Shown: in pieces, positions 19,562-23,453 of the stretch
Layout: each line of letters opens with the position of its first letter
How positions within the stretch are numbered: the stretch's first letter is position 1
Origin: Schoenoplectus triqueter
Taxonomy: Eukaryota; Streptophyta; Magnoliopsida; Poales; Cyperaceae
Reading direction: 5' to 3'
Assembly: GCA_964058805.1 (NCBI GenBank)
Contig: CAXKVV010001343.1
Location: 1 to 23,453 of the forward strand
Length of the DNA: 23,453 nucleotides
The notes under the pieces: generated by a model
Seen by the model: the letters and a program-made list of their open reading frames with translations, nothing else
The model's database searches: none
What the model was told of the DNA's origin: nothing
Position numbers and translations under genes: made by a program

Positions 19562-19566
19562 AAAAA
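19562..19566. repeat. Target-site duplication, right copy
   Basis: AAAAA following the 3' LTR, pairing with 9641-9645; it is part of a six-A run, so the exact registration is ambiguous. Confidence 0.6.
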
Positions 19567-20620
19567 ATCACACTCATGTCATCAGTGGTGACTGTCATAA
19601 ATCTAACCGCAAATTTTTTTTGGCCACATAACACATCTCAATCAGAATTTTCTATCAAAAATTATGATCATTTAAAATTAACGGATTTTGATCGTGTCTT
19701 CATTTTTTTCTTCTCTTTTCCTCTGTCTCTACCTCTCAACAACTCTATGAACCAGATTTGAGTTTGAAAAATGAGCAGGAGGGATACAATGAAGCAGAAG
19801 AGAAATTTATGTATGTGAAATTTATTCAATCAGAAATGTCAGATAAAATAAAGAATGAACAATGAATATGATAAGAGTTCGGAATATGTAGATTTTTTTT
19901 TTTTTTGCATTTCTATTAGTTGAGACATTCAATAACGGATGTAATTGAATTTAAAATAATTCTATAATGATTTTATGATAACTTCTGAAAATATGAGGCC
20001 CATCTTTGCTAACGGTTCTACTTTAGTAAACTTCAAAATATAAAATTAAAAATTTAAATAGGGGAGTGAACATCGTGAACTGAAAAGGTTCTTCAATCAA
20101 GACAGAGAGAGAATAGAAGAGCTCAAGTATTAAAAGAAGTTGAAGAATAAAAACGAAATAAAATTTTGTTATAGTCATTACTCATTAGTCACTGGATGCA
20201 CTGCAATTGATTTTGTTCGTATGGTGTGTTCATCCCCACTGGACTCAAGGATATATGTTATAATATGGATGACCGATAAAATGATTGACAAATTAAGAAA
20301 ATTCTCTGATAAGGAAGAAAATATTCTATCCCATAGAGCTAATTAAATGTATTTGGATATGGAAGCGTCCCTCAATATTATGTACGAACAAACTTTATGT
20401 TCGCTACTTTTTGAAAAGTCTCGAGTGGCATAGCCGCATATTTATCCGGTCACATACATAAAAATATACATCCGTATATATAATAATGCACATTATTTTT
20501 TAAAATATTTATCATATTAAGCTTCTAAAATTAATTATATTATATTTTCATGTAAAATATTTAAAATTATATTAATATCTTATTATATTTTCTTATTCTA
20601 CATTAAAATTCTTCAAAAAT
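19567..20620. other. Intergenic sequence right of the retrotransposon
   Basis: No gene that I can support. Contains a T14 run (19893-19906), a purine-rich patch near 20100-20160 and a CTAACGGTTCTACTTTAGTAAAC segment near 20009-20031 faintly like the CACTA-type motifs at 8576-9315. Short open frames here have no recognisable features. Confidence 0.4.
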
Positions 20621-20625
20621 AAATT

Positions 20626-20900
20626 ATTGGAAAACTAGCGACGAGAAGAACATAATGAGTTAAATTACACATTAAATGGATCAATAATTTGAAATAAATC
20701 AAGAGAGAAAGTATCTCGCGGGGTCACGTACTTGACCTGTTTGTATCAAAACTTCAATGGTATCTCCCTCATCTTTGAGAGTTACCCTTCATGCTATATA
20801 TCGTTGGAAAGCTAGCGACGAGGAGAACGCAATGAGCTAAATTACATATTAAATGGATCAATTATTTGGAAGAAATCAAAAGAGAAAATATATCGGTTAG
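20626..20900. repeat. Two-copy direct repeat, period 177 bp
   Basis: From 20626 ATTGGAAAACTAGCGACGAG and from 20803 GTTGGAAAGCTAGCGACGAG; both go on through AGAAC, ATGAG(T/C)TAAATTACA, TATTAAATGGATCAAT (or CATTAAATGG) and AAATCAA(G/A)AGAGAAA for about 90 bases. The spacer holds ATCTCCCTCATCTTTGAGAG and a TATATATCGTTGGAAAGC phrase resembling sequence often found in plant LTRs; an LTR remnant is possible but not shown. Confidence 0.65.
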
Positions 20901-23453
20901 AAATTCATTTAGAGTGATTTAGTGCGGGTGAACCTCAATCGATTGATTAAATATTTTCTCTAAGCCAAGAAGATGATATGTGAAGATTTAAGTAAGTTCT
21001 CTAATATTCTAAGTGTTTGGATCATCATTTCACTTGTTTGTGAGAATGTGTTGAAACTCATATTTTAAAACTCGGTTGATTAAGAAGTGAAACTAGATCA
21101 ATTTTTTGGAGTAAAAAGATAAAATTTGAGTATTCATTCGAATGAATTGGTTCAGATATAGGAGAGAATACAAGAAAAATATTTTGTTACGCTAAATATA
21201 TATGCGTCAGACTTAGTATAATAGATATAAAGACTTAATTGTACTAGATATAAAATATTATTATACAAACCATAAAGACTTAATCATAATATTGAAAATT
21301 GAGATTGAAGGAACTTCAACACAAAACTAACAAAGACTATATTATTTGTACTAATGAAAATTTAGACTAAAATATAAATTATATCTTAAATGATATATTA
21401 ATATAAATTTTAGTCAGTAAATGTACAGTACATATTGAAGCGTGTATAAAATATATGTTAAGATTTATTTATAATAGAAAAAATTAAGATTAAACTATAA
21501 ATTATATTTTGAATGACATATTAAGATGTGTTATGGTAGATATTAAAACTTATTTTTATTAAATATTAAACCTATTGAATGATATAAGATATAAAGATAA
21601 TTTTTATTATTTATTGAGATTATTTTTATTATAAATATAAATTATAAGCTCTTAGGATATTAAAAAATATTAAATATAAATTTATCAATTGTAAGACATT
21701 AGTTAAGATAATAAGAATATTTATATTCAGAAAATATTATGAAATTTTAAATTCATTAAAGTTAAATATGACTTATTAATCAGTATTAAGAATTTAAGTA
21801 CTAAGTTTTAACATGAGAACAATTAGGTATAGAGATTTGGCTCTAGGAGTTTTTGATAAATATTTTTTTAAATTATATATTATTTAAAGTTAAAATTAAG
21901 ATTTGTGTTAATATATATTAAGACATCAGATGAATGATCTTAAAACTTCTAATGCTAGATTTTAGGACTTTATTTATAAGATTTTATATCAAATATAAAT
22001 TATATAAAAGTATTATTTTAGGTAAAGTTTATTAAGACTTTATTTCTTAGTATTAGTTTTTTAGTTTATTAAAAAATTCATAATTAGTATACAAACTTCA
22101 GACCATAAATACAATAACTTTAAAATGCAAATATTAAAACTTCAAACTGCAAATACTAAGAGTTCAAACAGTAAGTATAAAAACTTCAAACTAGTTCACT
22201 TTCTCACATAAAAATTAGACCGATGGACAGATTTATAAGTGGTGATATTTAGATAAGAATATAAACAAATACAAATAGATATATAAACAAAAAAAGACTT
22301 AATTTAATAGATATTAAAATATATTTTAGCAATTATTAGGAGTATGTCTATTAGTTACAGTGAGTTTAAAGTTTATAGAAAGATATAAAAAAAAATTGTT
22401 TTTGATTTTCAATGATTGTTATGTGGTTCATTAATATTTATTCGGATGATTGATATATTAAGATATTTTATTTAGAATTATCTTGCATATTGAGAATTAC
22501 ATAGATGGATATAAAAACTTAGATTGATAAATATTATGACTTAGAAAATATATTTTTAAGATGTTTGTTAAAAATTAATATAGTCTATTATGTTGCATAT
22601 TGAGACTTATATGGATGAATATAAAGACTTGGGTGGTGACCATTAAGACTTAAAAGATCAAGTTATGTTAATATGACTAGTGATAAAATTTTTTTTGTTT
22701 ATTAGAGAATGAGAAATTGATTGAAGCTCTAACTAGTTAGATGAATTATAAGACATTATAATTTAGGTATATATATTTACTTATATTATGATGATCGTCG
22801 AAATATAAATTTTAAGTTCAAAATATAACTTGTAATATTAGATTTTAAGACGTCATATATTTTCATGTGAACATTTCGAACATTCGATTTAAAGACTTTG
22901 GTTATCCAGTGTTAAGACTTAAGACATCCGATTCAAAGACTTCAATGATTGTCCATATGACAATTATCAGTTAATGTTCAAAAACGTGATCAATGTGGTC
23001 AATAACTTTTTTAGTTAGGCTTAATTAATTAATAAGTATTAAGTATTAAGTATTAAGACATGTTGAGAGTATAATTCTTAGTTATAAAGAGTTCATAGCC
23101 GAGGTTATCTGGTTCACCAAGTCATCATATCACATCTCCATTTCAAAAAAAAAAATATATTCTTTGCTCACAATCAGATATAAAGTATATGAGTATTAAG
23201 ACGAATAAAGACAAATATGAAAGAAAAAAATATTTGTATTAATAACTAGGTATATAATATTAAGTATTAAGAGTAAAGTTATTACGTATAAAGACATCAT
23301 AATTTAGGTCGGTCAGGATGTTCTAGAACGTGAAACGTCTTCAAGAGATATTTCAGCACGTAGTCAACATATTTAAGTTGAAGTATTTAACGGATACTGA
23401 ATTTAAGGTACAATTATCAAGTTCCTTAAATAAATCTATAACGGTTCTATATG
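20901..23453. other. Gene-free, extremely AT-rich tract with a recurring GACTT motif
   Basis: From about 21200 on the sequence is dominated by TATAAA, ATTAAG and AATATAAAT strings. AAAGACTT or TTAAGACTT/TTAAGACA variants recur on the + strand, for example at 21229, 21274, 22031, 22293, 22623, 22643, 22891, 22912, 22935, 23053 and 23288. The inverse AAGTCTT is not seen. No coding frame over 60 codons lies beyond 20346. Could be an eroded short-period satellite. Confidence 0.5.
23037..23057 (+). repeat. Three perfect copies of TATTAAG
   Basis: A 7-base unit repeated exactly three times (23037, 23044, 23051) and running into ACATG; it is embedded in the GACTT-motif tract and shares its TTAAG core. 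Confidence 0.8.

Noticed and set aside
20140..20346. 68-codon frame in the right flank
   Set aside because: No recognisable motif, no splice partners, low-complexity start; I cannot separate it from chance.
23037..23057. Telomere-like array
   Set aside because: The unit TATTAAG is seven bases like the plant telomere repeat but has a different sequence, and only three copies are present.

Overview
The window is AT-rich nuclear DNA from a flowering plant, most likely a eudicot. The genes have GT-AG introns, one encodes a plant-type pentatricopeptide repeat (PPR) protein, and there is an LTR retrotransposon with the standard plant methionine-tRNA primer site plus remnants of others. The species cannot be named from the sequence.

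The left third (1-7.4 kb) is genic. The 3' half of a sphingosine kinase (long-chain-base kinase) gene runs rightward at 129-1701 (six exons; the 5' part lies outside the window). It converges on a two-exon PPR gene read leftward (4471-2257, 375 residues). A third leftward gene of unknown family (7.4-6.14 kb, 111 residues) has an apparent non-coding first exon. Between the second and third genes lies an old, unexplained ~240-270 bp duplication (4757-5030 and 5425-5665).

The middle (7.5-9.6 kb) is a graveyard of transposons: a decayed Ty1/copia 3' end on the minus strand (RNase H piece plus LTR with TATA box), then a CACTA-like non-autonomous element rich in TTAGTAA/GTTACTAAA motifs, into which a 424-bp hAT-type MITE has inserted (8-bp target duplication accgtgat).

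The centre of the window is one complete Ty1/copia retrotransposon, 9646-19561 (9,916 bp). It has two 2,091-bp LTRs that I could not tell apart by eye, a primer-binding site, a polypurine tract and an A5 target duplication. Its internal region has an unusually long (about 2.06 kb) leader packed with tandem repeats, several of which form inverted repeats with compensating changes. The gag-pol region behind it is thoroughly broken: stops, frameshifts, a shortened Gag and loss of the RNase H core. Fresh LTRs around a dead coding region suggest a non-autonomous element moved recently by proteins made elsewhere.

The right end (19.6-23.45 kb) contains no gene I can support. It holds a 177-bp-period tandem duplication and about 2 kb of very AT-rich DNA in which an AAAGACTT/TTAAGAC motif recurs on one strand only.
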